From: an uncultured Flavobacteriales bacterium
Lineage (GTDB): Bacteria; Bacteroidota; Bacteroidia; Flavobacteriales_D; Parvicellaceae
Assembly: GCA_943787535.1 (NCBI GenBank)
Contig: CALSMU010000011.1
Coordinates: 310,001-374,000 of the forward strand
Direction of reading: 5' to 3'
DNA: 64,000 nt
The translations under genes and the position numbers were made by a program. A model generated the notes under the pieces. The model ran no database searches, had not been told where the DNA came from, and saw nothing but the letters and a program-made list of their open reading frames with translations. This document shows positions 53,554 through 61,954 of this stretch, piece by piece (position 1 is the stretch's first letter; each line of letters starts with the position of its first letter).

Positions 53554-53820
53554 TTATAGAAATATTAGTTTCCAAATAAAATTACCTAGCATTAATGCTA
53601 CGGAAGTTGAAAATAGAATAACTATGTTTCTTGCACCGTTTTTATACTTAAATATCAAGTGGGCTCCTGTGTATATAAAGACCAATATAATTGGAATTGA
53701 AGCAGGGAATAATTTAATGCTCTCCCAAATATTTCCTTCCATTAATAGAAGGAAAGAACGCTGAAGTCCACATCCAAAGCACTCTACTCCAAACTGACTT
53801 TTCCAGGAGCATTCTACCAT
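53554..53820 (-). CDS. DUF2752 family small membrane protein
   Basis: This 88-residue protein carries the C-F-G-C-G-L-Q-R-S motif (about 14-22), a version of the C-P-G-C-G pattern of DUF2752. Two hydrophobic helices follow. The start at 53820 (ATG) is preferred; a TTG immediately before it is possible. The cysteine motif may bind metal, but no function is known. It follows the CCC-motif-like gene by about 9 nt on the same strand, an arrangement common in Flavobacteriia. Confidence 0.78.
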   Translation of the reverse strand: MVECSWKSQFGVECFGCGLQRSFLLLMEGNIWESIKLFPASIPIILVFIYTGAHLIFKYKNGARNIVILFSTSVALMLGNFIWKLIFL

Positions 53821-53829
53821 CAAGTTATA

Positions 53830-54183
53830 TTAAAAGGCATTATAACTTCCCGCAGTAGCAACTGCTCCAGCAACAAACAACACAACAACTATTAAGTAAA
53901 TTATCATTAATGCAGATAAACTCAAGCCAATAATGCCACAAATAAACCCAGCTTTTGAGTTTTTAAAAGACTGTTCATATTTAGCTTTATTTGATAAATA
54001 CAAAGTCTTATTTTTTTTGTGCAAGGAAATGGCTATTATTCCCATAATAATTCCAGGAATTCCATAAAGCCAGCAGGTTACTATAGATAAAATACCCAAA
54101 ACCAGCACTGCTGTAGCATTTGGCAATGCAGCTGGACTTCCAGAAACTTCAAATTCATCTAGATTTTCAAACTCTTCACTCAT
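53830..54183 (-). CDS. CCC-motif-type membrane protein (DUF4190-like)
   Basis: This 117-residue protein has an acidic N-terminus, then L-P-N-A-T-A-V-L-V-L-G-I-L-S-I-V-T-C, the signature of CCC-motif membrane proteins. The second and third cysteines of the name-giving triplet are replaced (T-C-W-L-Y-G). Two membrane hairpins flank a cytoplasmic loop with a basic K-K-N-K-T-L-Y-L segment. No function is established. It is upstream of and cotranscribed with the DUF2752 gene. Confidence 0.78.
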   Translation of the reverse strand: MSEEFENLDEFEVSGSPAALPNATAVLVLGILSIVTCWLYGIPGIIMGIIAISLHKKNKTLYLSNKAKYEQSFKNSKAGFICGIIGLSLSALMIIYLIVVVLFVAGAVATAGSYNAF

Positions 54184-54251
54184 TTTTTTATTTTATATTT
54201 CTTCAAAGATAACTTTTTGTCTTTATCAGCAAAATTAATTAGCTTTCTCCT

Positions 54252-56327
54252 ATGATAAATTGGAAGAAATATCCCTTTGTGAAATTACTATGCCCATTTG
54301 TTCTTGGGATTATGTTTTCATTTGAGGATTGTTATTATTCTATTATTACTATTATAGCAGCACTTGTTGCTCTAATAATTATTTCAAAAACGAAAAAAAA
54401 CGTAAAGAACAATTTTCTTTTTGGAATTGTATTAAGCATGACCTTGTTTACAGGTGGTTCGTTGCTCTCTCAAATGAGTTTACATGATTATACTAAATTA
54501 AAGGATGCCGATTTTTATCAATGTGCTATAGTTGAACCGGTAAAAGAGAAAAAGAATTCTTTTCAATTAACGCTATTAATTAATGCTAAATCAATAGATA
54601 GTGCTTGGAGCTTATTAAAAGGTAAGGCGTTGATTTACATGGAGAAAGATTCATTGAGTTCAAATCTAAAATTTGGAGATAGATTATTAATTAAGGGAAA
54701 TCTCAATTTTTTGGAATCTCCCAAAAACCCTCAAGAATTTGATTACAAAAAATATTTAGAAAACCGCTCTATATATCAACAAGGATACCTCGCCAGTGAT
54801 GATTGGCGACTACTGGATTCAAAATCAAAAGGATTAGATGTATTTGCTAATGATGCAAGACAGTTTTTACTTTCATCGCTTAAATCAAATGGCATTGAAG
54901 GAGATCAATATGCTATTGCGTCAGCGTTGATACTTGGTAGTAAAGATGAGTTGGATTTTGAAGTAAAACAAGCTTATGCAACAGCGGGGGCCATGCATGT
55001 TTTAGCCGTTTCTGGATTACACGTAGGTATTATTTTTCTTATTTTAAATACATTATTATCCATTCTTGATACTTCCAAGAAAGGAAGGACGGTTAAAGCA
55101 ATTATTTTATTAATTGCGCTTTGGAGCTATGCTTTGATAACTGGGTTAAGCCCATCCGTGTTGAGAGCGGCTACGATGTTTTCTTTTGTAATAATTGGAA
55201 CAGTATTAAATAGGAAATCCAGTATTTACAACACACTTGCCGCATCTGCTTTTTTCTTATTAATTATCAACCCAAACTTGCTTTTTGAAGTTGGTTTCCA
55301 ATTGAGTTATATCGCAGTACTCGGAATTGTATATCTACAGCCCTTAATTTATAAAAGAATTTATACAAGATGGTGGTTATTAGATAAGATATGGGCAATT
55401 ACAGCTGTTTCAATAGCTGCGCAAATTGCAACACTTCCATTAACATTGTATTATTTTAATCAGTTTCCAGTTTATTTTATGTTGTCTAATTTGCTAGTGA
55501 TTCCATCTGCTATAGTAATTTTAAGTTTAGGAATATTACTTTTTATTACGTCTCCTATTCCGGCTGTTTCAGAGAGTGTCGGTTGGGTGTTAAATAAGTT
55601 CATTGAAGGATTAAATTTTGGTATAAAAGAAATTGAACTACTACCCAATTCATTAATTGAAGGACTTTCTATAAGTGTTTTAGAATGTGTAGCTCTTTAT
55701 ATAATTATCTTATTATTTATACACGGATTGAAAGTTCGAAAATTGAAAATAGTTAATTATGCTTTTCTTCTTGCACTTATCTTTATTATTAACGATTTAA
55801 TGGAAGATGTTGCTTTAGCAAATTCAAAAAGTATGATAGTGTATCATATTAACAAAAAGCAAGCAATAGATTTTATCGATGGAACGAGCAATGTGCTGCT
55901 AGCAAATTCGAGTTTGATAAAAGATAAGCAAAAACAAAATTTTCACATTAAATCAAATTGGTCCTATTTAGATTTGCAAAACGTTCAACATATACCAACT
56001 GAAGCTACCAAATTAGATGAAACACTTTTGGACAGTTCTCTACAATTAGTCGATACGTATTCAAAATTTCATACTGTAAAAATGGTCAGAATTGATAAAA
56101 AGTTTGCTTTACAACCGCTAGGCAAAAAGATTGATGTTGATTACGTATTGATGTCAGGTAACGCAAAAACAAAATTGAAGGACCTTTACAAAATGTTTAA
56201 TTTTAAATCTGTAATTGTAGATGGTTCAAATTCTAAATGGAATCGGAATAGAGTAGAAGCTGAAGCAGAAAATTTACATATCCCGATATACAATACAGAA
56301 AAAGGAGCTTTTTACTTAAAGCTTTGA
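54252..56327 (+). CDS. comEC: ComEC/Rec2 family DNA-uptake membrane protein
   Basis: This 691-residue multi-spanning protein is the inner-membrane channel for DNA uptake in natural transformation. After an N-terminal DUF4131-type domain (about 20-190, with K-F-G-D-R-L-L-I-K-G), the central Competence domain begins A-L-I-L-G-S-K-D-E-L-D and contains A-M-H-V-L-A-V-S-G-L-H-V-G-I. The C-terminal about 150 residues are a short remnant where many homologues carry a metallo-beta-lactamase domain. No metal motif is visible there. Other competence genes are not in the window. The function as DNA channel is inferred from the family. Confidence 0.87.
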   Translation: MINWKKYPFVKLLCPFVLGIMFSFEDCYYSIITIIAALVALIIISKTKKNVKNNFLFGIVLSMTLFTGGSLLSQMSLHDYTKLKDADFYQCAIVEPVKEKKNSFQLTLLINAKSIDSAWSLLKGKALIYMEKDSLSSNLKFGDRLLIKGNLNFLESPKNPQEFDYKKYLENRSIYQQGYLASDDWRLLDSKSKGLDVFANDARQFLLSSLKSNGIEGDQYAIASALILGSKDELDFEVKQAYATAGAMHVLAVSGLHVGIIFLILNTLLSILDTSKKGRTVKAIILLIALWSYALITGLSPSVLRAATMFSFVIIGTVLNRKSSIYNTLAASAFFLLIINPNLLFEVGFQLSYIAVLGIVYLQPLIYKRIYTRWWLLDKIWAITAVSIAAQIATLPLTLYYFNQFPVYFMLSNLLVIPSAIVILSLGILLFITSPIPAVSESVGWVLNKFIEGLNFGIKEIELLPNSLIEGLSISVLECVALYIIILLFIHGLKVRKLKIVNYAFLLALIFIINDLMEDVALANSKSMIVYHINKKQAIDFIDGTSNVLLANSSLIKDKQKQNFHIKSNWSYLDLQNVQHIPTEATKLDETLLDSSLQLVDTYSKFHTVKMVRIDKKFALQPLGKKIDVDYVLMSGNAKTKLKDLYKMFNFKSVIVDGSNSKWNRNRVEAEAENLHIPIYNTEKGAFYLKL

Positions 56328-56362
56328 ATTGTTAGAAAGAAATGGATAGAGAATAATTTATA

Positions 56363-57358
56363 TTATTTAGCCCCTTCAACAATTTCCGCTACATCAATAA
56401 TTACAAAATTAAGGTCAAACTCAAATTGAAAATTTCTTTGAACCACTATTTTATCCTTTGTTTTACTTTCAAATTGATGATATAATTTATACCCAAGGGG
56501 TATTTTAATCTTTTCATTATTATCGTCCAATATTGTTTTATCCATTGGCAGTAAGTCTGAAAATGTAGATGATTTATATTCGTCTGAATAATTTGGATTT
56601 TTTAAGATCCATTCTTTAGCTAATGATTGAGATAGTTTTGTCTCATTAAAATCATTGTTTATTCTAATGTGCTTACAAATAGATAAAATTGTTTTCAATA
56701 GCCTCGCTTTGTTTTCGGTTTCGCTCTCTAGCGCTTTGTTTAGTTGAGCATAAGTTTTTTTGTTTTTTTGATTAGTGGTGTATGTGTTTTCTAATTCATA
56801 CAAAGGGTATTGCATAATGAAATAATAAAATAATTCCTCTTCTTTGTCGCTCAAATCTGTGGAGAGCATAATCTTGACATCTTTTACCGTGTAATTTGGA
56901 AATAGGAGGAATTTACATTCATATAACTGAATCCCATTTTTCTCCGACGTAATCTTATAAATATGCGTTAATTCATATGTGATAAATATTTTTTTATCTC
57001 TTAGTTCTTGTTTTTTTGTAATGATAGCAGAATCATTTGCAGCAATCATTTCGTCTAAATTATTTGGATAATTGTCTTTTAAGGAAGGCAGTTCTCTGCG
57101 CAATTTATAAAGTTGGTCCAGTTCAACTATTTCTTTGGGCTTTAAAGTATATAATTCTCCAAATTTAAAACCTTTGTAGACTCCATTTTTGCCAAATGAT
57201 TCAATGATTTTTGCTTCTACAGCATCCTCTGCTTTTTGTTGTTTCGTTTTAGTTTTTTCCGAATTTGCAACGGTTTCGGAAGTTTTGAAAAAACCTACAC
57301 AACCGGTAAATAAAACTAACATTGCAAAAGCAGTAATTGTTATTTGGTTTATTTTCAT
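56363..57358 (-). CDS. Hypothetical lipoprotein
   Basis: This 331-residue exported protein starts at the ATG at 57358, directly before its signal peptide. The upstream frame to 57397 adds an unlikely 13 residues. The lipobox L-F-T-G-C marks lipid attachment. The mature part begins with a lysine- and glutamate-rich helix, then a region of alternating strands and helices with Y-E-L-T-H-I-Y-K and N-P-N-Y-S. I recognise no family. It diverges from the M48-like protease gene with only 44 nt between start codons, so their promoters must overlap or share sequence. Confidence 0.65.
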   Translation of the reverse strand: MKINQITITAFAMLVLFTGCVGFFKTSETVANSEKTKTKQQKAEDAVEAKIIESFGKNGVYKGFKFGELYTLKPKEIVELDQLYKLRRELPSLKDNYPNNLDEMIAANDSAIITKKQELRDKKIFITYELTHIYKITSEKNGIQLYECKFLLFPNYTVKDVKIMLSTDLSDKEEELFYYFIMQYPLYELENTYTTNQKNKKTYAQLNKALESETENKARLLKTILSICKHIRINNDFNETKLSQSLAKEWILKNPNYSDEYKSSTFSDLLPMDKTILDDNNEKIKIPLGYKLYHQFESKTKDKIVVQRNFQFEFDLNFVIIDVAEIVEGAK

Positions 57359-57402
57359 AAAATAATTAAATAGTCTATTTTGGTAAATGAATAACAAAAA
57401 CC

Positions 57403-58284
57403 ATGCTTAAAATGAATGTGAAGGTACTATTTCTTATTACTTCTTTCTTGTTTGTGAATATTTGTTTCTCTCAGGTAACTGAGGATATACGAAACAAGTC
57501 TTTAAATGAATTTAAAACAGATCGTGATGCAAAGTTTGGTGTTTTTAAGATTGTTCAGTATAGCGGTCTGTCGCCTAATTTTAGAGTGATTCAAGATACA
57601 GAGGTAAAGAATGCCATAGCTTATATTAAAGGTAAAAAACGATATATTCGATACAATCCTTTATTTATGAAAAGAGTAAATGATTCCACTAAAACAGATT
57701 GGGCTGCTATTAGTGTTCTTGCTCACGAAATTGGTCATCATTTATTGGGTCATACTTTAATACACCAAGAGAGCAATCCAGGAGATGAATTGGCAGCAGA
57801 TAGATATTCTGGGTTTATCTTGTTTCAAATGGGGGCCACATTAGAAGAAACGTTGAAATGTATTGAAACAGAAGGGAATTTGCACGGCACAAAAACACAT
57901 CCGCCAAGAAGGGCAAGGATAGATGTTATTTCTGAAGGCTGGAAGGATGCAAAAAGGCTCAAGAATAAAAAAATAACGGACTTCACTCCGGAGAGAAGTA
58001 ATATAGAAGAAACTTTTAAATACACCTGTTCTTTTGTGGGTGATGAAAACACTTATTACGTTAATAATGTTAACCAAATGGTTTGGTATGACAATTATGC
58101 GAATCCTATTGTTATTGGAGTTTTAAAAGAGTCAGAGGGTAAAAATTATAAGTGGGATTATCTCTATGATAAAACACTATATAAAATCGATTCAGGTGGT
58201 TCTATATGGTTAATTACCACCTATGGTTCCTCCCTTAAAGTTGGAGAATTAAATGATATTAATTCTGCGAAAGAAAACAAGTGA
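57403..58284 (+). CDS. Exported M48-like zinc metalloprotease
   Basis: This 293-residue protein has a signal peptide ending C-F-S-Q. The zinc-binding motif H-E-I-G-H lies at residues 108-112, with a further ligand Glu129 in D-E-L-A-A-D. This matches M48-type peptidases related to the BepA/YfgC proteins that check outer-membrane assembly. The region past residue 180 has no clear helical repeat and ends in a beta-rich tail. An alternative ATG at 57412 is possible. It is probably periplasmic. A lipoprotein and a beta-barrel gene follow, so a link to the envelope is plausible but unproved. Confidence 0.78.
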   Translation: MLKMNVKVLFLITSFLFVNICFSQVTEDIRNKSLNEFKTDRDAKFGVFKIVQYSGLSPNFRVIQDTEVKNAIAYIKGKKRYIRYNPLFMKRVNDSTKTDWAAISVLAHEIGHHLLGHTLIHQESNPGDELAADRYSGFILFQMGATLEETLKCIETEGNLHGTKTHPPRRARIDVISEGWKDAKRLKNKKITDFTPERSNIEETFKYTCSFVGDENTYYVNNVNQMVWYDNYANPIVIGVLKESEGKNYKWDYLYDKTLYKIDSGGSIWLITTYGSSLKVGELNDINSAKENK

Positions 58285-58379
58285 ACGTTTTAAATAATAA
58301 TGTTACCAAGCAACTTTAAACAAAATGCAAGGTTTATCTAGTATTAATTACATAATTTGTCCCGCACAAAAATCACAAA

Positions 58380-58790
58380 ATGAAAAGTATTTTAAATAAT
58401 CTATTTTTTTTCATATTACCAATTCTGTTGTTAGCGAGCTGTACAAAAGAACCTGGTGTTGGAGGGAGCGCAATTGTAACAGGTAAAATATATGCAGAAG
58501 ATTATAATGCACTTGGAACACTTACTGGTGAGTATTATACTCAGAATTATAAAGTATATCTTATATATGGGAATGAATCCGGAGCATTTGATGATGATGT
58601 AAATACAAGTTATGATGGGTCTTTTGAGTTTAAATACTTACAAAAAGGAGATTACGAATTATTTGTGTATTCCAATTATTCTTACTGTCCGACTTGCGGA
58701 AATGCAGGAGATAGCGTTGTTTCTGTAAAGTTTCAAATTACCGAAAAGAAACAAGAGTTGGATTTAAATGATATTACAATTTTTAAATAA
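58380..58790 (+). CDS. Hypothetical lipoprotein with beta-sandwich domain
   Basis: This 136-residue lipoprotein has the signal L-L-L-A-S-C and an N-terminal anchor. The rest looks like a CarboxypepD_reg-like or Cna-B-like beta-sandwich: I-V-T-G-K-I-Y, then Y-K-V-Y-L-I-Y-G, then Y-D-G-S-F-E-F-K-Y-L-Q-K-G-D-Y-E-L-F-V-Y. A C-P-T-C pair near residue 104 could bind metal or form a disulphide. The function is unknown. The DUF2490 gene starts 6 nt after the stop, so the two are cotranscribed. Confidence 0.7.
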   Translation: MKSILNNLFFFILPILLLASCTKEPGVGGSAIVTGKIYAEDYNALGTLTGEYYTQNYKVYLIYGNESGAFDDDVNTSYDGSFEFKYLQKGDYELFVYSNYSYCPTCGNAGDSVVSVKFQITEKKQELDLNDITIFK

Positions 58791-58796
58791 GTATAC

Positions 58797-59444
58797 TTGA
58801 GATTTGTTTTTTTAATAGTATTTATAATTCCAAATTGTCTCATGGCGCAATTTGGTAATCAAGATTTTGGTGCTTGGGGTGGTGTAAGTGTTAATAAAGA
58901 AGTAGCAGATGATTTAAATGTTGATGCGGACTTTCAGATCCGAACTGACGATAATTCAACAAGACTTAATCAGTTTTTTTTGGACTTAGGAGCTAAGTAT
59001 AAATTTAATAAATACTTTAAGACAGGAATTTCCTGGAGATCAAAAATGAAGAATAGTTGGTCAGGTTATGATTCGCAAAATAGACTATACTTTGATCTAA
59101 CAGGTAAATTGAAGTTGAATGCTATGAATCTCTACCTAAGAAGCAGAACGCAAACAACGTCTAATCGTAATGCTGAAAACCCTACCTATGAAAGAATTCG
59201 ATTTAAAGTGAAAATTAAAATAGAGAAAGGTTTGAAAGCATTTATTCAAGATGAGTTTTTCTTTCATTTGAACGGTACCGGAACATCTAATTATAAAAAG
59301 AATCGGTTTGGATTAGGGTTTGAATATACTATTTCCGATTATCTTAAAATGAACTTAAAATACTTGCGTATTACTGAAGTGAATCAGGCTTATCCACTTC
59401 GAATGAATGTAATTGCTTTAGGTTTGTCTTACTCTTTAGAGTGA
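58797..59444 (+). CDS. DUF2490 outer-membrane beta-barrel protein
   Basis: This 215-residue exported protein starts at TTG 58797; no other start gives the signal peptide, which ends L-M-A-Q. The mature part fits DUF2490: F-G-A-W-G-G-V-S-V-N-K-E, then D-F-Q-I-R-T, then F-L-D-L-G-A-K-Y-K-F, then F-K-T-G-I-S-W-R. It shows alternating strands and many aromatic residues and is a predicted small barrel of about ten strands. The substrate is unknown. It is the second gene of a two-gene operon with the preceding lipoprotein. Confidence 0.8.
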   Translation: MRFVFLIVFIIPNCLMAQFGNQDFGAWGGVSVNKEVADDLNVDADFQIRTDDNSTRLNQFFLDLGAKYKFNKYFKTGISWRSKMKNSWSGYDSQNRLYFDLTGKLKLNAMNLYLRSRTQTTSNRNAENPTYERIRFKVKIKIEKGLKAFIQDEFFFHLNGTGTSNYKKNRFGLGFEYTISDYLKMNLKYLRITEVNQAYPLRMNVIALGLSYSLE

Positions 59445-59550
59445 TAGCTTACCTTTAATGTTGAAATTTATCCTTTGGTACAACTATCTTTTTTATTTGG
59501 AGTTTTTTAGCTAACTATACAATATATTAGATAGGAATTAATAATAGAAT

Positions 59551-61917
59551 ATGATCAAAATTTTCGCTTTTTTTGCTTTTATACCTTTTTTTATGTCTGC
59601 TCAACTAAATATGTCAGAATTAGGCTATTTGGACTTAGTTTCATTACATAATTCTGATGCTTCCGACATATGGGGATATGTTGATGGAAGTGGAAATGAA
59701 TATGCTATAGTAGGCTTGAATGATGGTACTTCTATTGTTGATGTTACAGATCCTGCTAATCCATTTGAAGTTTTCTTTGAGCCAGGTATGAATTCGATTT
59801 GGAGAGACATTAAGACATGGGGTAATTATGCGTATGTAACTACGGAAGAGCCGCAAGGATTATTAATTGTAGATTTAAGCACACTTCCTGGAAACCCGAA
59901 TTTAACCACCACATATTACAATGGACCGGTTGGAGATATGTGGGCTTCAGCTCATAATCTTTTCATTGATGAAAATGGCATCTGCTATATTTTTGGTGCA
60001 AACAGAGGAAATGGAGGTGCTATTATGTTAGACTTGACTATTGACCCTATGAATCCAGTTGAATTGGGAATCGTTGATAACTGGTATGCACACGATGGTG
60101 TTGCAAGAGGAGATACTTTATATATGGGACATATTAATGATGGGCATATGAGTATTTGGAATGTTTCCGATAAATCTAACCCGGTAATACTGGGCCAACA
60201 AGTAACGCCAGGTAATTTTTCTCATAACTTATGGATATCAGATGATGGGGATTATATATATACGACTGATGAAATCACAAATGGATTTATTGGAGAATTT
60301 GATATTTCAGATCCAACCAATATTGTCGAATTAGATAGAATACAATCTAGTCCAGGCATGGATGTTATACCGCATAATTCACATTTTATAAATGATTATA
60401 TCGTAACTTCTTATTATAGGGATGGTGTAACCGTTCATGATGTTTCTAATAAAGGGAATATGGTTGAAGTGGGAAATTTTGACACTTCTCCTTTTTTTTC
60501 TGGAGATGGATTTAATGGCTGCTGGGGAGTTTATCCATGGTTACCATCAGGAAATATTATTACTTCCGATATTGAAAATGGACTGCATATTCTTGGTGTT
60601 ACATATAATAGAGGTTGCTATTTAGAAGGGACTGTTACTGATGCATCTACAACTGCACCTATATTTGGAGTTACAATAGAGCTAGTAAATACAATTATAA
60701 GTGATCAAACAAATATAGTAGGTGATTATGCAACTGGTTATGCTATTGCAGGTTCTTATGACATTATCTATAGTCATCCTGCGTATATTCCGGATACTAT
60801 CTTTGGAGTTTCGTTAGTGAGCGGACAAGTTTCCATACAAGATGCAGAATTAATTCCATTGCCAAATATTGATTTGACTTTAAGCTTAGATGAGTTGCCA
60901 AATATTGGAATAGCAATACCAAATGCAGAAGTAATTATAGAGAATGATGATTTATTATTTAATGGATACACAGATGCAAATGGAGAAATAACATTCTTAA
61001 ATTTTATAGAAGGAACGTACAATGTCTATGTTGGAAAGTGGGGTTATATAGAATACTGCGCTCAAGGTGAAGTATTTAGTATTAATGATACAATGTATCC
61101 AGTTTCTCTAGATTTAGGATATGCTGATATGTTTAACCTAGATTTAGGTTGGCAGGTTTCCGGCGCAGCACCTGATGGAATTTGGGAAAGAGGAGTTCCT
61201 GAAGGTACTTCAGCAGGTGGAAGTCAATCCAACCCTGGAGTGGATGCTTCTGATTGCGGGGAAAAAGCTTACGTGACCGGAAATGAAGGAGGTGCTGCTG
61301 GTTTGGATGATGTTGATTTTGCAGACGCAATACTTACTTCTCCAGAAATGGACCTTTCAAATGGAGGAGGTGAACCAGTTATTAGTTTGGATTTTTGGTG
61401 GCGCAATTTTTTAGGTCAAGTTACTCCTAATGACTCATTAATATTTATCATTGATGATGGATCAAATCAATATGTTGTAGCAGAATATTATGCAGATGAT
61501 GATGCTGAAAATTGGCAATCATTGCAGATTGACATTATGAATGTAACACAAAATTTGAATACAATTAAATTGATAGTAAAAACTGCAGATTGGGATGCTG
61601 AAGGAGGAAACTTGGTAGAAGCTGGACTGGATAACTTTAGAGTTGACTATGTTTTGAATCTTGACGAAAACAATATAGATTCAGATTTTTCAGTTTACCC
61701 TAATCCGTCAAATCATCTTTTTAATTTAACTTTTGGAGCTGATGTTCCTGAAAGTCTAGTTATAAATATTTATGATATTTCTGGAAGGCTTGTTAACTCC
61801 TCAAATATAAAGAAAAACAATGCGAGGGTAAATATTCAAAATCCTGGTGTCTATACAATAATATCGGTAGGAGAGCAATATGTAGGTCCGCCAGTGAAAG
61901 TAGTTAAGATGCAATAA
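59551..61917 (+). CDS. T9SS-secreted choice-of-anchor-B protein with LVIVD-type repeats
   Basis: This 788-residue secreted protein has a signal peptide ending S-A-Q. Residues 20-350 are a beta-propeller-like domain of repeats such as I-V-D-V-T-D-P-A-N-P and V-S-D-K-S-N-P-V, with D-G-V-A-R-G-D and N-S-H-F histidines, as in the choice-of-anchor-B family. Two carboxypeptidase-regulatory-like sandwiches (about 352-440, 440-520) follow. A jelly-roll domain (about 530-700) and a T9SS type A sorting domain (V-Y-P-N-P-S at about 713) close the protein. It is likely to lie on the cell surface. The biological target is unknown. It has no close gene neighbour. Confidence 0.83.
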   Translation: MIKIFAFFAFIPFFMSAQLNMSELGYLDLVSLHNSDASDIWGYVDGSGNEYAIVGLNDGTSIVDVTDPANPFEVFFEPGMNSIWRDIKTWGNYAYVTTEEPQGLLIVDLSTLPGNPNLTTTYYNGPVGDMWASAHNLFIDENGICYIFGANRGNGGAIMLDLTIDPMNPVELGIVDNWYAHDGVARGDTLYMGHINDGHMSIWNVSDKSNPVILGQQVTPGNFSHNLWISDDGDYIYTTDEITNGFIGEFDISDPTNIVELDRIQSSPGMDVIPHNSHFINDYIVTSYYRDGVTVHDVSNKGNMVEVGNFDTSPFFSGDGFNGCWGVYPWLPSGNIITSDIENGLHILGVTYNRGCYLEGTVTDASTTAPIFGVTIELVNTIISDQTNIVGDYATGYAIAGSYDIIYSHPAYIPDTIFGVSLVSGQVSIQDAELIPLPNIDLTLSLDELPNIGIAIPNAEVIIENDDLLFNGYTDANGEITFLNFIEGTYNVYVGKWGYIEYCAQGEVFSINDTMYPVSLDLGYADMFNLDLGWQVSGAAPDGIWERGVPEGTSAGGSQSNPGVDASDCGEKAYVTGNEGGAAGLDDVDFADAILTSPEMDLSNGGGEPVISLDFWWRNFLGQVTPNDSLIFIIDDGSNQYVVAEYYADDDAENWQSLQIDIMNVTQNLNTIKLIVKTADWDAEGGNLVEAGLDNFRVDYVLNLDENNIDSDFSVYPNPSNHLFNLTFGADVPESLVINIYDISGRLVNSSNIKKNNARVNIQNPGVYTIISVGEQYVGPPVKVVKMQ

Positions 61918-61954
61918 TTACATCTTAATAGCTCATTTTTCACTCATAAATAAT

